A DNA stretch of 64,000 nucleotides from Lentibacter sp. XHP0401 (GTDB lineage: Bacteria; Pseudomonadota; Alphaproteobacteria; Rhodobacterales; Rhodobacteraceae), in assembly GCF_025751535.1 (NCBI RefSeq), contig NZ_JAOWLC010000010.1, forward strand, positions 1 through 64,000. The letters are read 5' to 3'. The notes beneath the pieces were generated by a model that was not told the origin of the DNA, made no database searches, and saw nothing but the letters and a program-made list of their open reading frames with translations. Shown here piece by piece: positions 34,893-43,794 of the stretch (positions are counted from its first letter, which is position 1; every line of letters begins with the position of its first letter). A program made the translations under genes and the position numbers.

Positions 34893-35897
34893 ATGACCCT
34901 TATGCAAAAATTCCTCAGCGGCGCGGCGGCTCTTGCCCTTACAGCGGGCGCAGCTCTGGCCGAGCCAGCCCTGATTTATGACCTTGGCGGCAAGTTTGAC
35001 AAATCTTTCAATGAAGCCGCGTTTAACGGCGCTGAAGTCTGGGTGAAAGAAACCGGCGGCACTTACCGCGAAATCGAACTGCAATCGGAAGCGCAGCGCG
35101 AGCAAGCGCTCCGCCGTTTTGCCGAAGCGGGTGCGAACCCCGTTGTAACAACCGGCTTCGCCATCGCCGGCTCGCTTGAAGAAGTGGCCAAAGACTATCC
35201 AGACACCAAGTTTGTCAACATTGACGGTTGGATCGAGAACATTCCTGCAAACGTGCAACTCATTGCCTTTCAGGAGCATCAGGGCTCCTATCTTGTGGGC
35301 ATGATGGCCGCGATGGCAACCAAGACAGACACTGTCGGCTTTATCGGCGGTATGGATGTTCCGCTCATCCGCCACTTCGGCTGCGGCTATGCCCAAGGTG
35401 CAAAGGCTGTGAACCCTGACATCAAGATTGTCGCCAATATGACAGGCACAACCCCGACAGCCTGGAACGACCCGGTAAAAGGCTCAGAGCTTGCGAAAGC
35501 CCAGATCAGCCAGGGCGCAGACGTGATCTATGCGGCAGCGGGCGGCACCGGTGTTGGCGTTCTGCAAACAGCGGCGGATGAGGGCATTCTCTCGATCGGC
35601 GTGGACAGCAACCAGAACCACCTGCACTCAGGCAAGGTTCTCACCTCGATGCTCAAGCGCGTCGATGTGGCCGTGTACAACGCGATGAAAGCGGGCACAG
35701 AGCTAGAGACAGGCGGCATGACCGTGCTTGGTCTTGCGGACGACGGTGTTGGCGTTGCTATGGACGAGCACAACGAAGCGCTCGTGACCGAAGAAATGAA
35801 AGCAGCTATCGCAGAGGCGCGCGAAAAGATCATCGCCGGCGATATCAACGTGGTCAGCTACTACGAAAACGACAGCTGCCCAGCGCTCTCGTTCTGA
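34893..35897 (+). CDS. BMP family ABC transporter substrate-binding protein (nucleoside type)
   Basis: The 334-residue periplasmic protein has a signal peptide (cleavage near ALAEPA, residue 23) and the Bmp/Med fold, with YDLGGKFDKSFNEAAFNG near the mature start. Bmp proteins bind purine nucleosides or related ligands. No lipobox is present, so unlike the spirochaete BmpA lipoproteins it should be soluble. It heads an operon with one ATPase and two permeases. A terminator-like hairpin after it would raise its level over the membrane genes. Confidence 0.9.
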   Translation: MTLMQKFLSGAAALALTAGAALAEPALIYDLGGKFDKSFNEAAFNGAEVWVKETGGTYREIELQSEAQREQALRRFAEAGANPVVTTGFAIAGSLEEVAKDYPDTKFVNIDGWIENIPANVQLIAFQEHQGSYLVGMMAAMATKTDTVGFIGGMDVPLIRHFGCGYAQGAKAVNPDIKIVANMTGTTPTAWNDPVKGSELAKAQISQGADVIYAAAGGTGVGVLQTAADEGILSIGVDSNQNHLHSGKVLTSMLKRVDVAVYNAMKAGTELETGGMTVLGLADDGVGVAMDEHNEALVTEEMKAAIAEAREKIIAGDINVVSYYENDSCPALSF

Positions 35898-35920
35898 TTT
35901 GCGACTGCAAAACATGACAG

Positions 35921-35950
35921 GGCCGCGCGGTTTAACTCGCGCGGCCTTTT
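35921..35950 (+). terminator. Intercistronic terminator after the binding-protein gene
   Basis: Perfect 9-bp GC arms (35921-35929 and 35938-35946) with an 8-base loop are followed by TTTT. Between binding protein and ATPase such a partial terminator would let only some transcripts continue. Confidence 0.8.
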
Positions 35951-35984
35951 GCGACGATAAGGCCGCTGCACGGAAGGGCGAAAC

Positions 35985-37529
35985 ATGACAGAGCCAGCGA
36001 TCGAGCTGAAAGCTATTTCCAAAGCCTTCGGCCCTGTGCAAGCCAATAAAGACATTGCAATCAAGGTGATGCCCGGCACGATCCACGGGATAATCGGCGA
36101 GAACGGCGCGGGGAAATCAACACTGATGTCGATCCTCTTCGGCTTTTACAAAGCCGATAAGGGCGAAATTTTCATTCACGGCAAGAAGACGCAAATTCCC
36201 GATAGCCAAGCCGCAATTTCAGCAGGTATCGGGATGGTGTTTCAGCATTTCAAGCTGGTAGAAAACTTTACCGTGCTTGAAAATGTCATCCTTGGAGCAG
36301 AAGATGGCGGGCTTTTGCGGCCCTCGCTGGCCAAGGCCCGCAAAACGCTGAAAGAGCTGGAAGACGAATACGAGCTGCACGTCGACCCCGACGCTCTCAT
36401 CCAGGACATCGGCGTGGGCCGCCAGCAGCGGGTCGAAATTCTCAAGGCGCTCTATCGCAAGGCCGATATTCTCATTCTCGACGAGCCGACTGGCGTGCTG
36501 ACTCCTGCCGAGGCCGATCAGCTTTTCCGTATTCTGAACCGCCTCCGTGAAGAGGGTAAAACCATCATCCTGATCACCCACAAGCTGCGCGAGATCATGG
36601 AAATTACCGATACTGTGAGCGTGATGCGACGCGGCGAGATGACGGCTACAGTCAAGACATCCGAAACCAGCCCCGGGCAGCTTGCAGAGCTGATGGTGGG
36701 GCGGAAGGTGTTGCTGCGCGTCAATAAAAAGCCCGCCCAGCCAAAAGAGATCGTGTTGGATGTGCAAAACCTGAAGGTAACCGACAGCAAGGGCGTTCAA
36801 CGGCTCAAGGACATTTCGCTCAATGTGCGTGCGGGTGAAATCCTTGGCATTGCCGGCGTGTCGGGCAACGGCCAGAGCGAGCTTTTGCAAGTGCTCGGAG
36901 GTATGCGAAACGGCACGGGGCGCGTGCTTGTGAACGGACAGGAGATTGACCTCACGGGGCGCTTCTCGGACGGGCAATCGCGGCGCGCGCGCGGCATTGC
37001 CCATGTGCCAGAAGACCGCCAGCGCGAGGGGCTGATCATGGAGTTTACCGCATGGGAAAACACCATTTTCGGCTATCATCGTGACCCGGAGTTTCAGCGC
37101 GGGCCGTTCATGGACCAAGGCAAGATCATTGCAGATGCCGAAGGCAAAATCGAACGCTTTGATGTGCGCCCGCCCAATGCCAAGCTGACGGCCAAGAACT
37201 TCTCGGGTGGCAACCAACAAAAGCTGGTTCTGGCCCGCGAGATCGAGCGCAACCCTGATTTGCTGCTGGTCGGCCAGCCTACACGCGGGGTTGATATCGG
37301 GGCGATCGAATTTATCCACCAGCGCATCATCGAACTGCGGGATGCTGGCAAGGCCATATTGCTTGTCAGCGTCGAGCTTGAGGAAATACTCTCGCTCTCC
37401 GACCGTATCGCAGTCATGTTTGACGGGCAGATCATGGGCGAGCGCCTGCCAAGCGAGACCGATGAAAAAGAACTCGGCATGCTTATGGCGGGTATGAACG
37501 GCAAAGACAAAAACGGAGCGGCTGCCTGA
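35985..37529 (+). CDS. Nucleoside-type ABC transporter ATP-binding protein (two ABC domains)
   Basis: The 514-residue protein has two ABC domains in tandem. The first has Walker A GENGAGKST near residue 40 and Walker B LILDEPTGVLTP. The second has GVSGNGQSELL as a degenerate Walker A and the signature SGGNQQKLVLAREI. This is the arrangement of Carb2/BMP-type importers such as YufO. It powers uptake with the two permeases that follow. Its TGA overlaps the next ATG by one base (TGATG). Confidence 0.92.
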   Translation: MTEPAIELKAISKAFGPVQANKDIAIKVMPGTIHGIIGENGAGKSTLMSILFGFYKADKGEIFIHGKKTQIPDSQAAISAGIGMVFQHFKLVENFTVLENVILGAEDGGLLRPSLAKARKTLKELEDEYELHVDPDALIQDIGVGRQQRVEILKALYRKADILILDEPTGVLTPAEADQLFRILNRLREEGKTIILITHKLREIMEITDTVSVMRRGEMTATVKTSETSPGQLAELMVGRKVLLRVNKKPAQPKEIVLDVQNLKVTDSKGVQRLKDISLNVRAGEILGIAGVSGNGQSELLQVLGGMRNGTGRVLVNGQEIDLTGRFSDGQSRRARGIAHVPEDRQREGLIMEFTAWENTIFGYHRDPEFQRGPFMDQGKIIADAEGKIERFDVRPPNAKLTAKNFSGGNQQKLVLAREIERNPDLLLVGQPTRGVDIGAIEFIHQRIIELRDAGKAILLVSVELEEILSLSDRIAVMFDGQIMGERLPSETDEKELGMLMAGMNGKDKNGAAA

Positions 37530-38629
37530 TGGAAAAGATGCCAAAATGGGCTGATGCCACCCTTGTGCCGCTGATTTCGCTCCTGCTCGCGGCATTTCTT
37601 TCGGCGCTTGTTATTCTGGCAATCGGGGAAGACCCGGTGGCCGCCTTCAAGCTTATGGTGGAGGGGGCACTTATGCGTTCCTCAGGTTGGGGCTATACGC
37701 TGTATTATGCCACCAACTTCATCTTTACAGGCCTCGCTGTCGCGGTCGCCTTTCATGCGCGGCTTTTTAACATTGGCGGCGAGGGGCAAGCTATGATTGC
37801 GGGCCTCGGGGTAGCGCTTTGTTGTCTCTATATTCCCTGGCCGCACTGGAGCTTTGCGCTGCTCGGCTCCTGCTTTTTTGCAGGGCTTTTCGGGGCTGCA
37901 TGGGCGCTGATCCCTGCCTATTTGCAAGCCAAGCGCGGCAGCCATATCGTGATCACTACAATCATGTTCAACTATATCGCCTTTTCGGTGCTCGGCTATA
38001 TGCTCGTCAACGTGCTGCGCCCCGCCCGCGCGATGGACCCGGCCTCTGCCCGCTTCCCCGCGGCGACAAATCTGCCCACCTTTGAGGACATGTTCTCGAC
38101 AGCCGCTGCGCCCCTCTTTCGCAGCGCGCCTGTCAACGTGAGCTTCTTCGTGGCCCTTGCCGCCTGCGTTTTAGTCTACCTCCTCATCTGGCGCACCCGC
38201 CTCGGCTACGAAATCCGCCATTTCGGCTTTTCCGAAACCGCCGCCAACTACGCGGGCACAAGCAGCGTGCGCATCACTATCGTTGCCATGCTCATTTCAG
38301 GCGCGCTTGCAGGGCTTATGGCAGTGAACACCACACAGGGCGAGGCCGAGCGACTTATCCTCAATTCGACAGAAGGCGCAGGCTTTATCGGCATTGCCGT
38401 GGCGCTGATGGGGCGCAATCACCCCGTTGGGGTTTTGCTCGCCGCGCTGCTCTTTGGCTTCCTTTACCAAGGTGGTGCCGAGCTTGCGCTTTGGACCAAT
38501 ATTCCCCGCGAGCTGATTACGGTTATTCAGGCTCTGGTTATCCTGTTCACAGGGGCGCTTGATAACATGGTGCGCGCACCGCTTGAGCGGATCTTTCTTT
38601 CGATGCGCAAAAACAAGGGGGCGCTATAA
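37529..38629 (+). CDS. Nucleoside-type ABC transporter permease 1
   Basis: The 366-residue membrane protein of the BPD_transp_2 family has about ten hydrophobic segments, including NIGGEGQAMIAGLG near residue 83. It matches the YufP/NupB type of permease. It pairs with the following permease to form the channel for nucleoside uptake. Start and stop overlap the neighbouring genes by one base each (TGATG, TAATG), so all three membrane-side subunits are translationally coupled. Confidence 0.9.
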   Translation: MEKMPKWADATLVPLISLLLAAFLSALVILAIGEDPVAAFKLMVEGALMRSSGWGYTLYYATNFIFTGLAVAVAFHARLFNIGGEGQAMIAGLGVALCCLYIPWPHWSFALLGSCFFAGLFGAAWALIPAYLQAKRGSHIVITTIMFNYIAFSVLGYMLVNVLRPARAMDPASARFPAATNLPTFEDMFSTAAAPLFRSAPVNVSFFVALAACVLVYLLIWRTRLGYEIRHFGFSETAANYAGTSSVRITIVAMLISGALAGLMAVNTTQGEAERLILNSTEGAGFIGIAVALMGRNHPVGVLLAALLFGFLYQGGAELALWTNIPRELITVIQALVILFTGALDNMVRAPLERIFLSMRKNKGAL

Positions 38630-39606
38630 TGGAGCTTCTCACGATCATTCAGGTGCTTGATAGCACCATGCGCCTTGCCACACCGCTTTTGCTGGCCTGC
38701 CTTGCGGGGCTTTACTCGGAGCGCGCAGGGATTTTTGACATTGGCCTTGAGGGTAAAATGCTGGCGGCAGCGCTACTTTCGGCAGCTGTGGCCTTTACCT
38801 CGGGCAATGTCTGGCTTGGCATGCTGGCGGGCATCGGGGCGTCGATGGCGCTTTCGCTCATTCATGGTATTGCCTCGATCACCTTCCGTGGCAACCAACT
38901 CATCTCGGGTGTGGCGATCAACTTTCTTGCCTCGGGCCTTACGGTGCTGATTGCGCAGGACTGGTTCTCACAGGGCGGGCGCACGCCTTCGCTTGCTGGG
39001 TCCGCACGGTTCGAGCCGATCACCCTGCCCGGTGCTTTGACACGCGTGCGCGACATTGCCGAGGCAAGCCCGCTCATGCAGATATATTCCGAGCTGGTCT
39101 CTGGCCACACAATCATCGTTTATCTCTCGCTTTTGCTTGTGCCGCTGACATGGTGGGTGCTGTTTCGCACACGCTTTGGCCTGCGCCTGCGGGCAGTAGG
39201 CGAAAACCCTGCGGCTGTTGATACGGCGGGTATCTCGGTTGTTGGAATACGCTTTGCCGCCGTGATGATCTGCGGTATTTTATGTGGCATCGCAGGGGCC
39301 TATCTTGCGACCGCCCTGCAAGCGCAGTTTGTCAAAGAGATGACGGCGGGGCGCGGGTTTATCGCGCTGGCGGCGCTGATCTTTGCCAAATGGAGGCCAT
39401 GGCATGCGCTGTCGGCCTGCCTTTTGTTTGGCCTGCTGCAAGCCATTGCTGTGCGTTTCCAGAGCATCGACGTCGGCACTTTCACCATTCCTGTGCAGTT
39501 TATGGAGGCGCTGCCTTATATCCTCACCGTCGTTATTCTGGCTGGTTTTGTCGGCAAGGCGATTCCTCCGCGGGCAGGCGGAGAGCCTTATATAAAAGAG
39601 AGATAG
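38629..39606 (+). CDS. Nucleoside-type ABC transporter permease 2
   Basis: The 325-residue partner permease (YufQ/NupC type) has FDIGLEGKMLAAAL near residue 36 and RAVGENPAAVDTAGI near residue 190, both typical of BPD_transp_2 proteins. It is the last gene of the transporter operon. The nucleoside specificity is inferred from the Bmp-type binding protein and from similarity to known nucleoside systems. Confidence 0.9.
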   Translation: MELLTIIQVLDSTMRLATPLLLACLAGLYSERAGIFDIGLEGKMLAAALLSAAVAFTSGNVWLGMLAGIGASMALSLIHGIASITFRGNQLISGVAINFLASGLTVLIAQDWFSQGGRTPSLAGSARFEPITLPGALTRVRDIAEASPLMQIYSELVSGHTIIVYLSLLLVPLTWWVLFRTRFGLRLRAVGENPAAVDTAGISVVGIRFAAVMICGILCGIAGAYLATALQAQFVKEMTAGRGFIALAALIFAKWRPWHALSACLLFGLLQAIAVRFQSIDVGTFTIPVQFMEALPYILTVVILAGFVGKAIPPRAGGEPYIKER

Positions 39607-39728
39607 CACCGTAAAATAGAGCCAGTGGTAGACCCGGATAGCGCCAGCTTGAGTAAATAGATGTTTCCAGCTGCAATATGCGAGTTCTACACCTTGCAAA
39701 AGCGGCTTGGGTGACGCTAGGAAAACAG

Positions 39729-40649
39729 ATGATGATTTACCTCCCCATAGCCGAAGTTTCGGTCAATGCCTTCCTGCTTCTTGGGCTGGGCGGCATTGTG
39801 GGCGTGCTGTCAGGCATGTTCGGTGTGGGCGGCGGCTTTTTGATGACGCCGCTTCTGTTCTTTATCGGCATCCCCCCTGCGGTGGCTGTGGCCACGGAGG
39901 CCAACCAGATTGTGGCCTCGTCCTTCTCGGGCGTGCTGGCCCACTTCAAGCGCAAGACCGTTGATCTCAAGATGGGCACTGTGCTGCTGATCGGCGGTCT
40001 GATCGGGGCGGCGTTCGGGGTTGTGCTGTTTAACTACCTCAAGGCACTCGGGCAGGTCGATCTGTTGGTGCGGCTTTGTTACGTAGTTTTCCTCGGAGTG
40101 GTTGGCGGGCTTATGTTTATCGAGAGCCTCAACGCCATTCGCCGCGCGAAAGGCGCAAGCAGCGCACCAAAGCGCCGCCGCCAGCGCGGCTGGATTTCAA
40201 AACTGCCCTTCAAGCTGCGTTTTCAGACATCAGGGCTTTATATTTCAGTTATTCCGCCGATCATTGTGGGCATTCTTGTAGGCATTCTCGCCGCAATCAT
40301 GGGTGTCGGCGGCGGGTTCATCATGGTTCCGGCGATGATCTATATTCTCGGTATGCCGACCAAAGTGGTGGTCGGAACATCGCTTTTCCAGATCATCTTT
40401 GTAACTGCTTTCACCACGATGTTGCACGCTACAACCAACTACACGGTTGATATGGTGCTGGCTGTGCTTTTGCTTGTCGGCGGCGTGATCGGCGCACAGA
40501 TCGGCACCCGCATCGGTGTGAAAATGAAAGCCGAACAACTGCGCATTCTGCTTGCAATCATGGTGCTTGTGGTCTGTGGAAAGCTCGCGCTTGACCTCTT
40601 GTTGCAGCCAGGAGAGCTTTACTCCATTGGCGCTGCGGGGGGCCACTGA
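39729..40649 (+). CDS. TauE/SafE family (TSUP) sulfite/organic anion exporter
   Basis: The 306-residue membrane protein has eight or nine helices and two GVGGG repeats (GMFGVGGGFLMTPLL and AIMGVGGGFIMVPAM), the mark of the TSUP family. Members export sulfite, sulfoacetate or other sulfonate-derived anions. Start: tandem ATGs at 39729 and 39732 behind AGGAAA; an earlier ATG lacks a ribosome site. It is coupled by TGATG to a TIGR02186 gene, a recurring pairing. Confidence 0.85.
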   Translation: MMIYLPIAEVSVNAFLLLGLGGIVGVLSGMFGVGGGFLMTPLLFFIGIPPAVAVATEANQIVASSFSGVLAHFKRKTVDLKMGTVLLIGGLIGAAFGVVLFNYLKALGQVDLLVRLCYVVFLGVVGGLMFIESLNAIRRAKGASSAPKRRRQRGWISKLPFKLRFQTSGLYISVIPPIIVGILVGILAAIMGVGGGFIMVPAMIYILGMPTKVVVGTSLFQIIFVTAFTTMLHATTNYTVDMVLAVLLLVGGVIGAQIGTRIGVKMKAEQLRILLAIMVLVVCGKLALDLLLQPGELYSIGAAGGH

Positions 40650-41410
40650 TGCGCCTCGCTCTCGCCCTTATTTTTCTTCTGCTCGCCCCCCCGGCATGGG
40701 CCGAAAATGTCGTGCTTGGCCTCAGCCAGCGAAGCGTATCCATCACCACAAATTTTGACGGCTCCGAAATCCTTATTTTTGGTGCAGTCAAACGCAGCGG
40801 AGCCATTCCCGAAGGCCCGCCCCTCGATGTCGTGATCACTGTCGCCGGGCCAAACCAGCCGCTAACCGTGCGCCGCAAAGCGCGCCGTTTTGGTATCTGG
40901 GTCAACACAGCCGAAATCGAAGTGGACAGCGCTCCGGCCTTTTATGCGATAGCAACCTCTGCACCTTTTAGGGAGGCCCTTTCTGATACACAGGACCTGC
41001 GCCACCGCGTCTCTATTCCGCGAGCCATCCGCTCGGTCGGGGCTCCGATGGAAGTTGAAAACGCGGCCAGTTTTGTGCAGGCGGTCATTCGCATCCGCAA
41101 GGCAAACGGGCTTTACCAGCTGCGCGAGAACAGTGTGGAAGTGGCAGAGCAGACGCTTTTCAAAACCTCGATCGCCATGCCGGCAAACCTGATCGAGGGC
41201 GACTATCAGACACGCATTTTGCTCACCCGCTCAGGTGAAGTTGTCTCCGAGTTCAACACCGTGATCGAAGTAAAAAAAGTCGGACTTGAGCGCTTCTTGT
41301 TCAATCTCTCGCGCCAACAACCAATGATCTACGGGCTCTTGTCTCTGGCTATCGCAATCTTCGCAGGCTGGGGGGCTTCGGCTGTCTTCCGCGCCTTTCA
41401 GCGTAATTAG
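40649..41410 (+). CDS. TIGR02186 family membrane-anchored protein
   Basis: The 253-residue protein has a signal peptide (about 1-18, PPAWA), a periplasmic domain of beta character and a single C-terminal membrane helix (about 227-246). It belongs to the TIGR02186 group, whose members repeatedly sit next to TauE/SafE exporters. I infer a periplasmic accessory role for the exporter. The ATG overlaps the exporter's stop codon. Confidence 0.8.
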   Translation: MRLALALIFLLLAPPAWAENVVLGLSQRSVSITTNFDGSEILIFGAVKRSGAIPEGPPLDVVITVAGPNQPLTVRRKARRFGIWVNTAEIEVDSAPAFYAIATSAPFREALSDTQDLRHRVSIPRAIRSVGAPMEVENAASFVQAVIRIRKANGLYQLRENSVEVAEQTLFKTSIAMPANLIEGDYQTRILLTRSGEVVSEFNTVIEVKKVGLERFLFNLSRQQPMIYGLLSLAIAIFAGWGASAVFRAFQRN

Positions 41411-41582
41411 ACGCGCCCATCGAGCGAAAGCACCTTTGTCAGCCCCCGTAATCGCGAGTTTTGCCACCGTGTAGCTCACTGCATGTTCGCGCGAGGCATG
41501 GGCCGAAGCCGAACCTTTGTTGATGATCCGCCGTGGCGCGGCCAATCCCAGCACTCGCAGCAGTCATCAGGATGGATTTCAT
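41407..41582 (-). pseudogene. Remnant of a short-chain dehydrogenase/reductase (SDR) gene
   Basis: The minus strand starts at ATG 41582 with MKSILMTAASAGIGRATA, an SDR cofactor motif (TGxxxGIG type). It then jumps, out of frame, to IINKGSASAHASREHAVSYT and VAKLAITG, the SDR catalytic Ser/Tyr/Lys region. After one extra G in a run of five G's the frame shifts again to LTKVLSLDGRV and stops. About 110 central residues and the last third of a normal SDR (about 240 residues) are missing. The ATG overlaps the helicase stop, so the gene once followed it in an operon. Confidence 0.8.
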
Positions 41583-43105
41583 ATCTCTTCAACCTCCAGC
41601 TCAAGCTTGGGTTTTGGCACGATCAAATCCGAGGTCGTCAGCGGCATAGTTGGCTTGGAAAGACGGTTACGCACCACCCATAAAAGCCGCTCTTCAGCGC
41701 GGGTGATCGCCACATAGGCAAGCCGCTTCCACAAAGGTTGGCCCGCCTCGGAGCGCCCCATACGCGCAGCCGCATAGAGGTCAGGGGCAAAGACCTGCAC
41801 ATCACGCCACTGGCTGCCTTGAGCTTTGTGAATGGTCACCGCCGCGCCATGCAAAAACGCCGCCCCCATGCGGGCGGCAAAAGGAATAAACGGCTCTTCC
41901 TCATCAGGCTTTTCAATTTTGACAATCGAGGCCGCAGAGACTTGCGGATCTTCTGCGCCCACAACATGCAGGCGCGAAAAGCCGGGCTTGCGCCCCGGGC
42001 CGAGGTAGATGACCTGCGCGCCCTTGATAAGGCCCCGCGCCTCCAGATCGAGCCGCTTCTTGCGGTGTTTGAGCGGCAGTTCCAGCCCGTCACAGATGAG
42101 CGGCTCTCCTTCAAGCAGCGCATCTTCGGGCGCATCATAGACACGGCGGAAGGCGTTGATGAGCCTGATCCGCGTGGCATTGCGCCAGACCAGAACGGGG
42201 CTGCGCGCCATCAGGTCAACCTCGACACGCTGGCTCCAGACCACACGCTCGTCGCGTGCGGCGGCCTCTTCGATCATCCGCTCGAAGGCTTCAAAGCTCA
42301 ATTCAGGATCAGCCAGCGCATGCGCCAGATCAAGGATAGGGTTGCTCGCGTCCTGGCGGTGAATGCGGCTGAGGTTGAGCACAGCGGGCGCTGGCAGCTT
42401 CTCGAACACCATCGTGCCTGACTGGTTCACAGGGGCAAGCTGGGCAGGGTCGCCAAAGAGAATAAGGCTCGGGAAAATTTCTTTCAGGTCTTCAAACTGC
42501 TTGTCATCGAGCATCGACGCTTCGTCGATCATGCCCACATCGAGCGGCTCGTCGCGGCGTTTCCAGCCAGTGATAAAGTCAGAGCCGCGCAATCCCGCCG
42601 CCGCCAGCGCGCCGGGGATCGATTTGTTGGTTTGATAAAACGCATAGGCACGCTCGAGGCTGAGCTCGTTGAGTCCCTCGATCTCGGGTTTCTCGCCATT
42701 GCCGGTGAGCCATTCGGCGATGCGCTCGTATTCGGGGTCATAGACGGGGGAGTAAAGGATACGGTGAATCGTGGTAGCCGGCACACCGCGCATGCGCAGC
42801 ACACTCGCAGCCTTGTTGGTGGGCGCGAGAATAGCCAATGTGCGGCGGTCCTTGCGGCGTTTGCCCTCGTAATCGGCTGAGACAACATCAAGCCCCGCCT
42901 CCTCCATGGCACGGTAAAGCGCGGCGAGAAGAAGCGTTTTGCCAGAGCCCGCTTTGCCTGTAATAGCCAGCGTTTTGTTGGCCCCGCCCTGCGGCGGCTG
43001 CAAGATACCTTCTTCAATATCAATGCCTGCGGGACGCAGCACTTCGGCCACACGGTCAAAGGCCTCGGCCTGATCTTCGGAAAGCTGGGTGATTTCTGTA
43101 TTCAT
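41579..43105 (-). CDS. RecD/UvrD-type ATP-dependent DNA helicase
   Basis: The 508-residue superfamily 1 helicase has Walker A TGKAGSGKT (49-57), Walker B MIDEAS near 218, GDPAQLAPV (motif III) and the C-terminal UvrD-like VTIHKAQGSQW and YVAITRAEERL. It resembles single-chain exonuclease-V alpha-like (RecD-like) helicases and lacks the RecBC partners. Likely roles are repair or processing of DNA ends. The start codon abuts an inverted repeat and no clear Shine-Dalgarno is seen. It lies 47 bases after luxI. Confidence 0.85.
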   Translation of the reverse strand: MNTEITQLSEDQAEAFDRVAEVLRPAGIDIEEGILQPPQGGANKTLAITGKAGSGKTLLLAALYRAMEEAGLDVVSADYEGKRRKDRRTLAILAPTNKAASVLRMRGVPATTIHRILYSPVYDPEYERIAEWLTGNGEKPEIEGLNELSLERAYAFYQTNKSIPGALAAAGLRGSDFITGWKRRDEPLDVGMIDEASMLDDKQFEDLKEIFPSLILFGDPAQLAPVNQSGTMVFEKLPAPAVLNLSRIHRQDASNPILDLAHALADPELSFEAFERMIEEAAARDERVVWSQRVEVDLMARSPVLVWRNATRIRLINAFRRVYDAPEDALLEGEPLICDGLELPLKHRKKRLDLEARGLIKGAQVIYLGPGRKPGFSRLHVVGAEDPQVSAASIVKIEKPDEEEPFIPFAARMGAAFLHGAAVTIHKAQGSQWRDVQVFAPDLYAAARMGRSEAGQPLWKRLAYVAITRAEERLLWVVRNRLSKPTMPLTTSDLIVPKPKLELEVEEI

Positions 43106-43152
43106 AAGCGCGACAGTAAAGGCTTTCTGCCGCGCTTTGAATGGGCAAAGCT

Positions 43153-43788
43153 CTATGCGACAGCCGATTTTACAGTTGGCCGCTGCCCGAAGGCCCGCTC
43201 ATACCATTGCCGCATCACAGCTTCCGAGAGACCTGCCTTTGCAACCAGCTTGGCCTTGGCCTCGGGCGTATAGGCCCAGAGGCCCACGCTGGTTTTTGTG
43301 CGGCCCGCGCCCGTGCTGCCTAGCACTTCGGGGCTGGCGCCGATATGGCGGTAAACCCGCTCCATCGGTGCATCAAAGACGCCAAGGAAGTGCTCCACTC
43401 CGTGGCCACGCATCAGCTCCGAGCCAGCCAGCATCAAAGCCGCCGCAATCTGGGGGCGCGCGCCTTCGGTGAGGCAAAAACGGGTGCATTCCCAGATAAA
43501 CGGGCTTTCAACGCGCACACCATCTGTGAGATGCAGAAAATGCTCGTTGGTCATTGTGCGGCCTGTCGTAGGCAAAAACCGCATCGAGCCACCGTGGCCG
43601 CCGTCTTGCTCTTCCCAGATCACATAGAGTGGATCGAGCATATCATACTGGTCGCGCTCCTCGCCCGCGCGGTCCACATGAACATCCCAGCCAAGCCGCT
43701 CCTTGAACTGCTTTGCGCGGTCCACAAACATGTCATGCGCAAGTTTACTGTGGTTGCCAAGCTCATTGGCATAAAGAAATCTAATCAT
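43153..43788 (-). CDS. luxI: Acyl-homoserine-lactone synthase (LuxI family)
   Basis: The 211-residue protein keeps the LuxI invariant residues: Arg24, Phe28 and Trp34 in RAKQFKERLGW, Asp46 and Asp49, Arg70, Glu100 and Arg103 in WECTRF. LuxI joins an acyl group from acyl-ACP to S-adenosylmethionine to make an AHL signal; the acyl length cannot be read from sequence. It lies 76 bases downstream of luxR. Its Shine-Dalgarno GGAGGG is inside an inverted repeat, a possible translational switch. Confidence 0.93.
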   Translation of the reverse strand: MIRFLYANELGNHSKLAHDMFVDRAKQFKERLGWDVHVDRAGEERDQYDMLDPLYVIWEEQDGGHGGSMRFLPTTGRTMTNEHFLHLTDGVRVESPFIWECTRFCLTEGARPQIAAALMLAGSELMRGHGVEHFLGVFDAPMERVYRHIGASPEVLGSTGAGRTKTSVGLWAYTPEAKAKLVAKAGLSEAVMRQWYERAFGQRPTVKSAVA

Positions 43789-43794
43789 TTGATA

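Noticed and set aside
36219-37595. A 458-codon open frame on the minus strand across the nucleoside ATPase gene
   Set aside because: It mirrors the codon bias of the real plus-strand gene, has no family motif, and the plus strand carries clear Walker motifs.
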